NCBI GenBank assembly: GCA_027018875.1
Contig: JALUYA010000050.1
Span: 1 to 32,026, forward strand
Length of the DNA: 32,026 bases
Source of the DNA: Gammaproteobacteria bacterium
GTDB lineage: Bacteria > Pseudomonadota > Gammaproteobacteria > JAKDMP01
Reading direction: 5' to 3'
In this document: positions 17,039 to 26,843 of the stretch, piece by piece
Position numbering within the stretch: the stretch's first letter is position 1
Layout: each line of letters opens with the position of its first letter
Made by a program: the position numbers and the translations under genes
The notes under the pieces: generated by a model
Database searches by the model: none
What the model saw: only the letters and a program-made list of their open reading frames with translations
Told to the model about the DNA's origin: nothing

Positions 17039-19600
17039 ATGGCCGGTGGCAGTGCTGACCATACCCCCATGATTCGCCAGTACCTGGCCATCAAGGCGGA
17101 ACACCCGAATGACCTGTTGCTATATCGCATGGGCGATTTTTACGAGTTGTTCTACGCCGATGCGCGGCGTGCGGCGGATCTGCTGGGCATTGCCCTGACT
17201 ACCCGGGGGGAATCGGCCGGTGCTCCGATTCCGATGGCGGGGGTTCCGGTACACGCACTCGATGCCTACCTGCGCCGGCTTCTGGAGCGCGGGGAACGGG
17301 TGGTGATTGCCGAGCAGGTGGGAGCCGCCGAGGGCAAGGGCCCGATGCGCCGCGAGGTTACCCGGGTGCTCTCGCCGGGAACCGTTACCGACGAGGGCTT
17401 TCTGGCCGAGCGGGAATCGGTGCTGATTGCCGCGGTAACCGAGATCGAAGACGTGTGGGGGGTTGCGGTGCTCGATCTTGCCGGGGGGGAAATGCGTCTT
17501 CTCGAGTATGCCTCCCGCGTGGAGTGCGAGGCGGCCCTGGCCCGGTACTCCCCCGCTGAGGTGTTGCTACCCGAGGCATCCCCCGGTGGTTGGGTGGCGG
17601 GCGAGAGGAGGCGTCCGCCCTGGCATTTTGATTTGGTGGAGGGGCGCGAGGCACTTCTCAGGCAGTTCGGCCTGGCCGATCTGGCCGGTTGTGATGCGGC
17701 GGATTTGACGAGCGCCCTGGGCGCGGCCGGCGCCTTGCTGTCCTATGTCGCAGAAACGGGCGCACGGCGTTTACCCCACCTGGATCGCCTGGTTCGCGAA
17801 CGGGACGAGGCGGGTCTTGGCCTCGATGTGATGACCCGTCGGAATCTGGAAATCGAGGAAAATCTTGCCGGTAACTCCCGGGGTACTTTGCTCGCGGTAC
17901 TCGACCGGTGCCTGACCCCCATGGGTGCCCGCTTGCTGCGGCGGCGACTGCGCGAGCCGATCCGCGACCGGGGAGAACTGCGGCGGCGCCTGGACGCGAT
18001 CGAGGAGTTGATTGCGCAGGGCGGCGTGCAGCCGCTGCGCGAGTCCCTACGCGGCCTGGGCGATCTCGAACGGGTTTTGACGCGGGTCGGATTGGGTTCC
18101 GCTACCCCGCGCGATCTTGCCCGGTTGCGCGATGGCCTTGCCCGCCTGCCTGCCGTCCGGGCGACGGTTCCCGGGGGCGTGAGCGCATTAGCCGAGTGTG
18201 CCGCCAAGCTGGAGCCGCACACCGACCTGCACGGCGAGCTGAGCCGGGCCTTGGAGGAGGCGCCGCCGGCCGTGCTCAAGGATGGAAAGGTGATTGCGCC
18301 CGGCTACGACGAGGTGCTGGATGAGGCGCGGCGTCTGGATCAGGATGCGGGCGGACAACTGCTAGAATTCGAGCGGCGGGAGCGTGAACGCAGTGGACTG
18401 GCGAACCTGAAGGTCGGCTATAACCGGGTACAGGGTTATTACCTCGAGATTTCTCGGCGGGATGCGGCGCGGGTGCCGCCTGAATATGTTCGCCGCCAGA
18501 CCCTTAAGAATGTCGAGCGCTACCTCACCCCGGAACTCAAGGAGTTCGAAAATACCGTGTTTTCGGCTCGCGAGCGCGCCCGGACGCGGGAGCGCGAGTT
18601 GTTTTCCGCCCTGCTCGCGCGGGTGGCGGCGGAGCTTGCCGCCCTGCGGGTATTATCCCACGCCCTGGCCGAGCTCGATGTGCTTGCCACGCTTGCGGAA
18701 CGTGCGCTAACGCTCGGTTTCGTACGCCCGAAATTCGGCGACGAGCTTGGGGTAAGTATCGAGGCGGGCCGCCATCCGGTGGTTGAAGTGAACCGGAGCG
18801 AACCCTTTATTCCCAATGACCTCGAGTTGAACTCCGAGACCCGGATGTTGTTGATTACCGGGCCTAATATGGGTGGTAAGTCCACTTACATGCGCCAAAC
18901 GGCCCTGATCGTGCTGCTGGCTCATATCGGCAGTTTTGTGCCCGCCCGGCAGGCCGTGATCGGGCCGGTGGATCGGATCTTCACCCGCATCGGCGCGGCG
19001 GATGACCTGGCGAGTGGGCGCTCTACCTTTATGGTGGAAATGGTGGAAACCGCACGGATTCTCCACGGTGCGACCGTAAACAGTCTAGTGATCCTCGATG
19101 AGATCGGACGGGGTACGGGAACCTATGACGGGATCTCTCTGGCCCAGGCGGTAGTCGAGGAGCTGGCCGCAAGGGGCACGGCCACCCTGTTCGCCACCCA
19201 TTATTTCGAGTTGACCGAGTTGGCCAGTACCCTCCCCGGGGTCGCCAATGTGCATGTCGAGGCACGGGAACATGGACGCGGAATCGTCTTTCTTTACAGC
19301 GTGCGCCCCGGCCCCGCCCGGCAGAGTTACGGCCTCGAGGTGGCCCGCCTTGCCGGGGTTCCGGCTCGGTTAATCCGCCGGGCGCGGGAGATCCTGACCG
19401 AACTCGAGGCGGCTCGGCATCATTCCCGGCAGCCGGAGCTGTTCGATCCGCCGCGAGTTGCGCCCCCGTCGCCTGGTATCGACCCGCTGCGCCAGGTGCT
19501 TGCCGAGCTCGATCCTGATACGCTCAGTCCGCGTGACGCCCTGGAGATGCTTTACCAGTTACACCGCCGTGCCGGTGGGGAACGGCAGGATGAGTGCTAG
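17039..19600 (+). CDS. mutS: DNA mismatch repair protein MutS
   Basis: MutS recognises base mismatches and recruits MutL. The 853-residue protein has the mismatch-reading F34-x-E36 in MGDFYELF, the clamp and lever helices in the middle, Walker [10 protein letters not shown] (about 608-616), the Walker B-like [12 protein letters not shown], and a C-terminal segment ending LYQLHRRA that fits the dimer/tetramer region. Length equals that of E. coli MutS. GAGGG lies nine bases before the ATG. The gene is divergent from pncC. Confidence 0.98.
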   Translation: MAGGSADHTPMIRQYLAIKAEHPNDLLLYRMGDFYELFYADARRAADLLGIALTTRGESAGAPIPMAGVPVHALDAYLRRLLERGERVVIAEQVGAAEGKGPMRREVTRVLSPGTVTDEGFLAERESVLIAAVTEIEDVWGVAVLDLAGGEMRLLEYASRVECEAALARYSPAEVLLPEASPGGWVAGERRRPPWHFDLVEGREALLRQFGLADLAGCDAADLTSALGAAGALLSYVAETGARRLPHLDRLVRERDEAGLGLDVMTRRNLEIEENLAGNSRGTLLAVLDRCLTPMGARLLRRRLREPIRDRGELRRRLDAIEELIAQGGVQPLRESLRGLGDLERVLTRVGLGSATPRDLARLRDGLARLPAVRATVPGGVSALAECAAKLEPHTDLHGELSRALEEAPPAVLKDGKVIAPGYDEVLDEARRLDQDAGGQLLEFERRERERSGLANLKVGYNRVQGYYLEISRRDAARVPPEYVRRQTLKNVERYLTPELKEFENTVFSARERARTRERELFSALLARVAAELAALRVLSHALAELDVLATLAERALTLGFVRPKFGDELGVSIEAGRHPVVEVNRSEPFIPNDLELNSETRMLLITGPNMGGKSTYMRQTALIVLLAHIGSFVPARQAVIGPVDRIFTRIGAADDLASGRSTFMVEMVETARILHGATVNSLVILDEIGRGTGTYDGISLAQAVVEELAARGTATLFATHYFELTELASTLPGVANVHVEAREHGRGIVFLYSVRPGPARQSYGLEVARLAGVPARLIRRAREILTELEAARHHSRQPELFDPPRVAPPSPGIDPLRQVLAELDPDTLSPRDALEMLYQLHRRAGGERQDEC

Positions 19601-19680
19601 GAAAATAATCTGCTGCTACCGCTACGGTGCCGCGGGCGGGGAGGCGTCTCGGGGCAGTGGCCCGGTTATCGCGGCGGTTA

Positions 19681-20763
19681 ATGCTCACGATTGTTGAACT
19701 TTGCCTTTCCACTGGCCGGGGGGGCCTGGAGGGCTATGCCGCGGGGCTGGTGCCGGCCCTGGCTGAGCGGGGACACAGGCTACGCGTGGTCGCATTTCCC
19801 GGGAGCGAGTTCGCCGCTCGCACCGGGAAAGGCGCGACGCTTGAGATCACCGCATCGCGGTGGACTCCCTGGCGCGGCGGCTTGCAACTTGCCCGGCTAT
19901 GCCGCGAGGCCGATATCCTGCATATCCATCGCAGTGCCGATCTGCCGCTCGCGGTATTGGCCAAGCGCCTGTCGGGGTGCCGTCCGGCCTTGATTTACAG
20001 CCGTCACATGGCCATTCCCCGTGACCGGCGCAACAGCCCGGTACATCGCCTGTTGCACCGGGAGGTGGACCGGATGCTGGTCGTTTCGGAACGATTGGCG
20101 GGGGAGGCGAGAAGCCGGCTGCCGATCGATCCGAGCCGGATTCAACTCCTGTATCCAGGGGTGGAACCGGGCCGGCCTGCGAGCGATTGCCGCGCCTTTC
20201 GCCCGCCGGGGGTGGATTTTGTCGTCGGCTGCTTTTCCCGCCTGGAAGCGGCGAAGGGACAGCGTACCTTACTTGCGGCGCTAGCGCGCCTGGTCGGCGC
20301 GGGCATCAACGCAGGGGGGGTTCTGGCCGGTCCGGTGATGGATTTCGGGTACGAGGAGAGCCTGCGGCGGATGTCGCAGAGCCCTGTTCTTGCCGACCGA
20401 ATTCGGTTTGTGGGGGCCTTGACGGATGCCCGGCCGGCGATGGCCTGCTGCGATGCGGTGGTGTTGCCCTCGGCGGCGGAGACCCTGGGGCTGGTACTTG
20501 TCGAGGCCCAGCTTATGGGAGTAGCCGTGCTCGGCGGCGATGCCGGTGGAGTCCGTGAAATTATCCGCGACGGGGAGACCGGGTTGCTATTCGCTCCGGG
20601 CGATGAGGCCGCGCTCGCGGCCCGGCTCGCCCGGCTTGCGCGTGAGCCCGGCTATGCTGCTACCCTGGCGCGGGCGGGCGCCGCCGCAGCGCGCATGCGC
20701 TTTAACCGGGCGGCGCATCTCGATCACCTGGAAGCCTTGTTCCGGGCCGTTACCCGGGGCTGA
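19681..20763 (+). CDS. GT4-family glycosyltransferase
   Basis: A 360-residue two-domain glycosyltransferase of the GT-B fold. The N-terminal domain has a glycine-rich loop (STGRGGLEGYAAGL) and the C-terminal domain has FSRLEAAKGQ and the GT4 E-x7-E motif in AETLGLVLVEAQ. It transfers a sugar from a nucleotide donor, probably in lipopolysaccharide or other surface-glycan synthesis, but donor and acceptor cannot be told. The frame is open upstream to 19627; I chose the ATG at 19681 because the fold begins there. It follows mutS by 80 bases and converges on aspS. I see no other sugar gene nearby. Confidence 0.85.
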   Translation: MLTIVELCLSTGRGGLEGYAAGLVPALAERGHRLRVVAFPGSEFAARTGKGATLEITASRWTPWRGGLQLARLCREADILHIHRSADLPLAVLAKRLSGCRPALIYSRHMAIPRDRRNSPVHRLLHREVDRMLVVSERLAGEARSRLPIDPSRIQLLYPGVEPGRPASDCRAFRPPGVDFVVGCFSRLEAAKGQRTLLAALARLVGAGINAGGVLAGPVMDFGYEESLRRMSQSPVLADRIRFVGALTDARPAMACCDAVVLPSAAETLGLVLVEAQLMGVAVLGGDAGGVREIIRDGETGLLFAPGDEAALAARLARLAREPGYAATLARAGAAAARMRFNRAAHLDHLEALFRAVTRG

Positions 20764-20892
20764 TCGGGCCTCGTTGTCGGCCCATCGCCAAGATCGGACC
20801 GGCGGGAAGATCGTCTGCACCGGGTGGGCGGTATAGCCCGTTCTCGCACTAGGATCGATTTCGGGTGCTGGCCGCGTGGGGGATCACCGGAT

Positions 20893-22662
20893 TCAGGCAA
20901 TACCGGGCTTGAGACGGATCGACAGTTCGTCGAGCTGGCGCGGTTCGACCCGATCCGGGGCGCCGGTCAACAGATCCTGCGCGGTCTGGGTCTTGGGAAA
21001 GGCGATGACTTCACGGATATTGGGGGCGCCGGTCATGAGCATGACCAGCCGGTCCAGGCCAAAGGCCAGGCCGCCGTGGGGCGGGGCGCCATAGCGCAAG
21101 GCCTCGAGCAGAAAACCGAATTTTTGCTCGGCTTCCGCGGCGCCGATTCCGAGCAGGGAAAAGACGGCCTGCTGGATTTCGGTTTGGTGGATGCGGATCG
21201 ATCCCCCGCCGATCTCGTAGCCGTTGAGGACGATATCGTAGGCACGGGAGCGGGACGCTGCCGGATCCGCCAGCAGGGCTTCGGGATCATCCACGGCGGG
21301 TGCCGTGAATGGGTGGTGCAGTGCCTGCCAACGATGTTCGGATTCATCCCATTCAAACATCGGAAATCCGGTTACCCACAAGGGATTCCACCCTTTGCGC
21401 ACCAGATCCCGATCTTCGCCCAGCCTGGTTCGCAGCGCTGCGAGGGAATCGTTGACCACCCCGGCCGGACCGGCACCGAAGAACAGGATATCGCCGGTCT
21501 CGGCCCCGACGCGTGTAAGGATAGCCTCGAGAACGGGGGAATCGAGGAATTTGACGATCGGCGACTGTAGCCCGTCCCGTCCGCCGTCGCGCCGGATTAC
21601 CTTGATCCAGGCGAGCCCCCTGGCGCCAAAGCGGGAGAGGTATTTGGCGTAGCCGTCGATTACCCCGCGGCTGAGCTGTGCGCCCCCCGCAAGGCGCAAC
21701 GCCGCGACTCGTCCGGCGGGATCGGCGGCGGGGGCGGCAAAGACCTTGAACGAACTTTTGCGTACGAGGTCGGCGATTTCGACCAGCTCCAGTGGGTTGC
21801 GTAGATCCGGGTGGTCAGAACCGTAGCGGCTCATGGCTTCGTGATACTCCATCCGCGGGAAGGGTGGCAGTTCCACGTCGAGAACCCGGCGGAAGAGGTG
21901 GCGAATCATCTCCTCCATTAGCGCCATCACGCCGGTTTCATCCAGGAATGAGGTTTCGATATCGAGCTGGGTGAACTCGGGTTGGCGATCCGCGCGCAGA
22001 TCTTCGTCGCGAAAACAGCGCGCAAACTGGTAGTAGCGTTCGAATCCGCTCATCATCAACAACTGTTTGAATAATTGGGGTGACTGCGGCAAGGCGAAGA
22101 ATCGACCCGGGTGGGTACGGCTCGGCACCAGGTAATCGCGGGCGCCTTCGGGCGTTGCGCGTGTCAGACAGGGGGTTTCTATTTCGGTGAAATCCGCCGC
22201 GTCCAGAAAGTCGCGCAGGATGCGGACTATGGTATGGCGGCGGCGCAGGCGTTGTTGCATTACCGGGCGGCGCAGATCGAGATAGCGGTAGCGCAGGCGC
22301 AGGTTTTCCCCGATTTCGGTGTCATCCGGGGTAAAGGGAGGTGTTTGCGCCGCCGCCAGCACCCGAATATGCGCGGCAAGCACTTCGACTTCGCCGCTGG
22401 CGAGCGCGGGATTGACCGTTCCTTCGGGTCGGGCGCGAACACTACCCGTAACTTCGATGACCCATTCGTTGCGCAGGCGTTCTGCGGTGGCAAAGGCCGC
22501 AGCGACGGCGGGATCGAAGACCACCTGTACCAGCCCGCTGCAATCGCGGAGATCGACAAAAATTACCCCGCCATGGTCACGGCGACGGTGAACCCAACCC
22601 GTCACCGTGAGGGTTTTGCCGATCAATCTGGCCGTAACCTTGCCGCCGTGATGAGTGCGCAC
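20893..22662 (-). CDS. aspS: Aspartate--tRNA ligase, probably non-discriminating (Asp/Asn)
   Basis: The enzyme charges tRNA with aspartate. The 589-residue protein has the OB-fold anticodon domain, class II motif 2 ([14 protein letters not shown]), the bacterial GAD insertion and motif 3 (GLAFGLDRL). At the positions of E. coli Leu30 and Lys81 it has His30 and Gly81. This matches the His/Gly pair known from the Pseudomonas aeruginosa enzyme that also charges tRNA-Asn. The start is a GTG at 22662 with ACGGAGC ahead; MRTHH is the standard N-terminus. It is downstream of the DUF502 gene with a 91-base gap. The dual specificity is inferred. Confidence 0.97.
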   Translation of the reverse strand: MRTHHGGKVTARLIGKTLTVTGWVHRRRDHGGVIFVDLRDCSGLVQVVFDPAVAAAFATAERLRNEWVIEVTGSVRARPEGTVNPALASGEVEVLAAHIRVLAAAQTPPFTPDDTEIGENLRLRYRYLDLRRPVMQQRLRRRHTIVRILRDFLDAADFTEIETPCLTRATPEGARDYLVPSRTHPGRFFALPQSPQLFKQLLMMSGFERYYQFARCFRDEDLRADRQPEFTQLDIETSFLDETGVMALMEEMIRHLFRRVLDVELPPFPRMEYHEAMSRYGSDHPDLRNPLELVEIADLVRKSSFKVFAAPAADPAGRVAALRLAGGAQLSRGVIDGYAKYLSRFGARGLAWIKVIRRDGGRDGLQSPIVKFLDSPVLEAILTRVGAETGDILFFGAGPAGVVNDSLAALRTRLGEDRDLVRKGWNPLWVTGFPMFEWDESEHRWQALHHPFTAPAVDDPEALLADPAASRSRAYDIVLNGYEIGGGSIRIHQTEIQQAVFSLLGIGAAEAEQKFGFLLEALRYGAPPHGGLAFGLDRLVMLMTGAPNIREVIAFPKTQTAQDLLTGAPDRVEPRQLDELSIRLKPGIA

Positions 22663-22753
22663 GTGTATGCTCCGTAAAATATAGTTAAATCCGGGGGTGG
22701 TCTCACCGTCCCAAGAAGCATATTCTAGCAGCCCAAGGCGATATGAAGCCCTT

Positions 22754-23407
22754 TCAGATCCGAGGCCGATCCCCCTTTACAGCGGTTTGCGGGGTGGTCT
22801 GCTGCGGCCATTCAGGCACGACCACGCCGATCGAGATGATCATTTTGAGCGCCTCATCCACCGTCATCTCGAGCGCTACCACGTCTTCGTTGGGAACCAG
22901 CAGGATGAATCCCGAAGTCGGATTGGGGGTGGTCGGGACGAATACGGCGGTAACCTTGGCGCCGGTTTTGTCCTGGACCTCGCCGAGGTGGGTGGCGGTG
23001 ATAAAACCAAGCGAGTAACAGCCGCGGTAAGGATAGGGCACCAGTACCGCCTGGCGGAAACCCTGGCCATCACTTGCCAGCAGGGTCTGGGCGACCTGCT
23101 TGGCGCTGCCGTAGATGGCGCGAACGAACGGAATCCGGCCGATCAGGCGTTCCGCCCAGCCGACCAGGCTGCGCCCGATCAGGTTGCTGGTGATGATGCC
23201 GGTCAGGATGAGCAGCAAAATGGCGATCACCAGTCCCAGGCCGGGGATACCAAAGCCGAAGAGTTGATGTGGTTGGTATTGCGCCGGGAGTATGTTGAGC
23301 AGTTTATCGAACAAGTCGAAAAGAAACCGGACGACGAATACCGTGACGCCGATGGGAACCCAGATCAGCAGGCCGTAAATAAACCAGCGTTTAAGGTGTG
23401 ATGCCAT
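22754..23407 (-). CDS. DUF502 family membrane protein
   Basis: A 217-residue protein with two hydrophobic segments (about 8-30 and 53-78), a conserved middle region containing [16 protein letters not shown], and [17 protein letters not shown], which together are typical of DUF502 proteins. The function of the family is not established. It occupies the conserved place between fmdB and aspS seen in many beta- and gammaproteobacteria. An AGG precedes the ATG. Confidence 0.92.
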   Translation of the reverse strand: MASHLKRWFIYGLLIWVPIGVTVFVVRFLFDLFDKLLNILPAQYQPHQLFGFGIPGLGLVIAILLLILTGIITSNLIGRSLVGWAERLIGRIPFVRAIYGSAKQVAQTLLASDGQGFRQAVLVPYPYRGCYSLGFITATHLGEVQDKTGAKVTAVFVPTTPNPTSGFILLVPNEDVVALEMTVDEALKMIISIGVVVPEWPQQTTPQTAVKGDRPRI

Positions 23408-23452
23408 AGGTTGCCTGCGGAGACGGTGCCGGGCGGGAAAGTGACGGGAGGC

Positions 23453-23806
23453 TCAACCGCTCGCCGATTTCTTGCCAGCGTTGCCGTCATTCCGGGACTT
23501 CGTTGCCGTGGCAGCCTTGTCGGATCCGGCTACGGGCTTGGCGGGTGAAGTATCGGCGATTTTCCCTTTTTCCGCCTTATCCGCGCTTTTGCTTTGCGCA
23601 GGGTCGGCCAGATTATGCCGGTTCTTGGTTTTGAAATCGGTTTCGTACCAGCCGTTTCCCTTGAGCCGAAAAGCGACGGGTGAGATCAGTCGGGAAACGG
23701 CCGCCGCACCACACTCGGGGCAGGCTTCGGGGGTGGGAGCAGAGATTTTTTGCAGGAGTTCGAAGGAGTGCCCGCATTTTTCACAGCGGTATTCGTAGAT
23801 CGGCAT
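23453..23806 (-). CDS. FmdB-type zinc ribbon protein
   Basis: A 117-residue protein starting MPIYEYRC, with C8-x2-C11 and C29-x2-C32 forming a zinc ribbon of the FmdB/CxxC_CxxC_SSSS family. After about residue 60 it has a low-complexity tail rich in lysine, alanine and serine. The family is linked to regulation of formamidase in one organism, but its general role is unknown. The start at 23806 is set by the conserved MPIYEY opening; the frame extends 29 codons further upstream without support. It heads the fmdB-DUF502-aspS group. Confidence 0.92.
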   Translation of the reverse strand: MPIYEYRCEKCGHSFELLQKISAPTPEACPECGAAAVSRLISPVAFRLKGNGWYETDFKTKNRHNLADPAQSKSADKAEKGKIADTSPAKPVAGSDKAATATKSRNDGNAGKKSASG

Positions 23807-23860
23807 GGTTTTGTTCCGAACAGATGAACTGGGAACATATTGGGGGGTAGGGGCTTTTTT

Positions 23861-23916
23861 CTCAAGGGCGCCCGAGGCGCTGCGTTGCGTCATCCTTCGA
23901 GGCTCGCCCCCTTGAG
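23861..23916 (+). promoter_or_regulatory. Structured element in the metK leader
   Basis: CTCAAGGG (23861-23868) pairs with CCCTTGAG (23909-23916), and inside it CGAG (23873-23876) can pair with CTCG (23903-23906). The interior resembles a partial SAH riboswitch core (CGAGGCGCTGCG and CGAGGCTCG), but the conserved GGAGCG and downstream ACGGCGCT strand are missing. A second A/T hairpin (23960-23965 with 23970-23975) lies closer to metK. It could equally act on the other strand as part of the fmdB leader. Confidence 0.3.
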
Positions 23917-24030
23917 CCGTTTCGGTCCCTGGTGCAGGGCTACACCTGGGCCCGGGTTCGAAGAAAAAATTCTTCCGTACACTCTGATATTATTTCGAGT
24001 CTATCTTGATCTAAAAGGCTGGGTTCGGCC

Positions 24031-25212
24031 ATGACTACAAGCTACCTTTTCACCTCTGAATCGGTTTCCGAGGGGCATCCCGACAAGGTTGCCGACCAAA
24101 TTTCCGATGCCGTGCTCGATGCCATCCTCGGCGCGGATCCGCAAGCGCGCGTGGCCTGTGAAACGATGGTCAAGACCGGGGCCGCCATCGTTGCCGGCGA
24201 GATCACTACTTCGGCCTGGGTGGAATTGGAAGAGTTGGTGCGCAAGGTGATTTGCGAGATCGGTTATACCAGTTCCGAGGTCGGCTTCGACGGGGGAACC
24301 TGCGGGGTGATCAACATCATCGGCAAGCAGTCTTCGGACATTGCCCTGGGCGTGGATCGAGAAGTGGGGGAACATCAAGGCGCGGGCGACCAGGGCCTCA
24401 TGTTCGGCTATGCCTCGAACGAAACCGATGTACTGATGCCGGCCCCGATCACCTATGCCCACAAGCTGGTCAAGCGCCAGGCCGCCGTGCGCCGCTCGGG
24501 GACCCTGCCCTGGTTGCGTCCCGACGCGAAGAGCCAGGTGACCTTCCGCTATGTGGACGGCCGGCCGGCCGGCATCGAAACGGTGGTGCTATCGACCCAA
24601 CACGCCGAGGATGTTTCCAATCACGTGATCGAGGAGGGGGTGCGGGAAGAGATTATCAAGCCGATGCTGCCTGCCGAGTGGATGAGCCGGGATACGCGTA
24701 TCCTGATCAACCCCACCGGGCGTTTCGTCACCGGTGGGCCGGTCGGTGACTGCGGCCTGACCGGGCGCAAGATCATCGTTGATACCTATGGCGGAATGGC
24801 GCGTCACGGCGGCGGAGCCTTCTCCGGCAAGGACCCGTCCAAGGTGGATCGTTCCGGTGCCTATGCCGTGCGCTACGTGGCGAAAAATATCGTTGCCGCG
24901 GGGCTTGCCGAGCGCTGCGAGATTCAGCTCTCCTATGCCATCGGCATCGCCGAACCCACTTCCGTATCCGTCGAAACCTTTGGTACGGGGGTGATCCCGG
25001 ATAAACGCATCGAGGCGCTGGTGTGGGAGCACTTCGATCTACGCCCCTGGGGGATTATCCAGATGCTTGATCTGATTCGCCCGATCTACCGCAAAACGGC
25101 CGCCTATGGGCACTTCGGGCGAGAAGAACCGGAATTTACCTGGGAGCGTACCGACCGGGCCGCCGAACTGGCGGATGCGGCCGGGGTGAAACAGGCTGCT
25201 GCGGTGCGCTGA
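24031..25212 (+). CDS. metK: S-adenosylmethionine synthase
   Basis: MetK makes S-adenosylmethionine from methionine and ATP. The 393-residue protein begins [14 protein letters not shown], has the signature [12 protein letters not shown], the [16 protein letters not shown] phosphate loop and a C-terminus ending TWERTDR. Length is standard. AAGG lies about 12 bases ahead of the ATG, so the ribosome site is weak. The gene is followed by the SAH riboswitch and ahcY, so production of the methyl donor and removal of its by-product are neighbours. Confidence 0.98.
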   Translation: MTTSYLFTSESVSEGHPDKVADQISDAVLDAILGADPQARVACETMVKTGAAIVAGEITTSAWVELEELVRKVICEIGYTSSEVGFDGGTCGVINIIGKQSSDIALGVDREVGEHQGAGDQGLMFGYASNETDVLMPAPITYAHKLVKRQAAVRRSGTLPWLRPDAKSQVTFRYVDGRPAGIETVVLSTQHAEDVSNHVIEEGVREEIIKPMLPAEWMSRDTRILINPTGRFVTGGPVGDCGLTGRKIIVDTYGGMARHGGGAFSGKDPSKVDRSGAYAVRYVAKNIVAAGLAERCEIQLSYAIGIAEPTSVSVETFGTGVIPDKRIEALVWEHFDLRPWGIIQMLDLIRPIYRKTAAYGHFGREEPEFTWERTDRAAELADAAGVKQAAAVR

Positions 25213-25229
25213 CGGTCAATCGATTTCGG

Positions 25230-25301
25230 CTTGCAAGGAGCGTTGCAACGGGGCTTGCCCCGCCAGGCTTGCAGGTCGGCTTTTTCCCAACGGCGCTTAC
25301 C
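25230..25301 (+). promoter_or_regulatory. S-adenosylhomocysteine (SAH) riboswitch upstream of ahcY
   Basis: The metK-ahcY gap carries the conserved SAH riboswitch elements in order: AAGGAGCGTTGCAACG (25235-25250), CCAGGCTTG (25263-25271) and AACGGCGCTTACC (25289-25301). P1 pairs TGCAAG (25232-25237) with CTTGCA (25268-25273). The inner stem CGGGGC/GCCCCG forms P2's tip. The pseudoknot joins AGCG (25239-25242) to CGCT (25293-25296). Members of this class bind SAH and switch on SAH recycling genes. The ahcY ribosome site GAGGAG (25309-25314) lies directly downstream, which suggests control of translation. Confidence 0.9.
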
Positions 25302-25319
25302 CGACAAGAGGAGAACGTT

Positions 25320-26744
25320 ATGAACGCTATTGTTCAAAAATCATCGTTCACCGATTACGTGGTGAGCGATATGGACCTGGCCGAATGGGGACGCAAAGAG
25401 ATCCGCATCGCCGAGACAGAAATGCCCGGTTTGGTGGCGACCCGGGAAAAGTATAGCCAGGAAAAACCCCTCGATGGCGCGCGAATCGCGGGTTCGCTGC
25501 ACATGACGATCCAGACCGCGGTGCTGATCGAAACCCTGGTTGCCTTGGGCGCGCGGGTGCGATGGGCATCCTGTAATATCTTTTCGACCCAGGACCATGC
25601 CGCCGCCGCGATCGCGCAAGACCGGATTCCGGTATTTGCCAAAAAGGGTGAAACCGTAGCGGAATACTGGGCCTATACCCACCGGATTCTTGATTGGGGG
25701 GATGAGTGCGGACCGAACATGATCCTCGACGATGGGGGAGATGCCTCGCTCGCACTTACCCTCGGGGCGCGCGCCGAAGCCGATCCCGGGCTGATTGCCA
25801 ACCCCGAGAATGACGAGGAGGCCGCGCTGTTCGGCGAAATCAGGCAACATCTTGATGCGGATCCCCGGTGGTACTCCCGGCGCGTGGTTGATGTACGCGG
25901 CGTGACCGAGGAGACCACCACCGGGGTTCATCGGCTCTACCAGATGGCGCAAGAGGGAATTCTTCCGTTTCCGGCTATTAACGTGAACGATTCGGTGACC
26001 AAGTCCAAATTCGATAACCTCTATGGATGCCGCGAATCCTTGGTCGATGGCATCAAACGGGCCACCGACGTCATGGTCGCGGGCAAGATCGCCATCGTCT
26101 GCGGCCATGGGGATGTCGGCAAGGGCTGCGCCCAAAGTCTGTGCAGTCTGGGAGCCACCGTGTGGGTGACCGAGATCGATCCCATCTGTGCGCTGCAGGC
26201 GGCCATGGAGGGTTACCGTGTGGTCGGCCTCGATGATCCGGACGTAGTCGAGCAGGCGGATATCTTCGTCACCGCCACGGGCAATTATCACGTCCTTACC
26301 CATGAGCACATGCGGCGCATGAAGCATCAGGCGATCGTGTGTAACATTGGGCACTTTGACTCCGAAATCGACGTCGCCTCGTTGCGGGGTTACGAGTGGG
26401 AAAACATCAAGCCGCAGGTCGATCATGTGATTTTCCCCGACGGAAAGCGCATCATCTTGCTCGCCGAGGGCCGGCTGGTCAACCTCGGTTGCGCCACCGG
26501 GCACCCGAGTTTCGTGATGTCCAACAGCTTCACCAACCAGGTGCTTGCCCAGATCGAACTCTTTACCCACCCCGGAGAGTATGACAAGCAGGTCTATGTA
26601 TTGCCCAAGCGCCTGGACGAGGAAGTCGCGCGGTTGCACCTCGACAAACTGGGTGCACGCCTTACGCAACTGACCGCCCGCCAGGCCGCCTACATCGATG
26701 TGCCGGTCGAGGGCCCTTACAAGCCGGATCATTACCGCTATTGA
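25320..26744 (+). CDS. ahcY: Adenosylhomocysteinase
   Basis: AhcY splits S-adenosylhomocysteine into adenosine and homocysteine using bound NAD. The 474-residue protein has [17 protein letters not shown] near the substrate site, the NAD loop [13 protein letters not shown], the signature [11 protein letters not shown] and the C-terminal KPDHYRY. It is the long bacterial form with the roughly 40-residue insertion. The ATG at 25320 has GAGGAG at the right distance. Expression is probably raised by SAH through the riboswitch just ahead. Confidence 0.98.
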   Translation: MNAIVQKSSFTDYVVSDMDLAEWGRKEIRIAETEMPGLVATREKYSQEKPLDGARIAGSLHMTIQTAVLIETLVALGARVRWASCNIFSTQDHAAAAIAQDRIPVFAKKGETVAEYWAYTHRILDWGDECGPNMILDDGGDASLALTLGARAEADPGLIANPENDEEAALFGEIRQHLDADPRWYSRRVVDVRGVTEETTTGVHRLYQMAQEGILPFPAINVNDSVTKSKFDNLYGCRESLVDGIKRATDVMVAGKIAIVCGHGDVGKGCAQSLCSLGATVWVTEIDPICALQAAMEGYRVVGLDDPDVVEQADIFVTATGNYHVLTHEHMRRMKHQAIVCNIGHFDSEIDVASLRGYEWENIKPQVDHVIFPDGKRIILLAEGRLVNLGCATGHPSFVMSNSFTNQVLAQIELFTHPGEYDKQVYVLPKRLDEEVARLHLDKLGARLTQLTARQAAYIDVPVEGPYKPDHYRY

Positions 26745-26748
26745 CCCC

Positions 26749-26793
26749 CGCCGCCCGCGTCCGCCCTTTCGCGGTGGCGGACGCCGGGCGGCG
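26749..26793 (+). terminator. Long GC hairpin between ahcY and alaS
   Basis: A 17-base arm (26749-26765) pairs with 26776-26793 with a single bulged C, around a 10-base loop. It starts five bases after the ahcY stop. No T run follows, so it may stall or protect the transcript rather than end it alone. Confidence 0.45.
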
Positions 26794-26843
26794 ACCGGAA
26801 AACTGGGCGATAATAAGCCGTTCACAGGCAGTATCGGCAAGAT

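Noticed and set aside
19568-19697. 35-codon frame overlapping the end of mutS and the start of the glycosyltransferase gene
   Set aside because: It overlaps both genes, has a weak ribosome site and shows no features.
25341-26840. 499-codon minus-strand frame opposite ahcY
   Set aside because: ahcY on the plus strand is unambiguous; the opposite frame is a compositional shadow.
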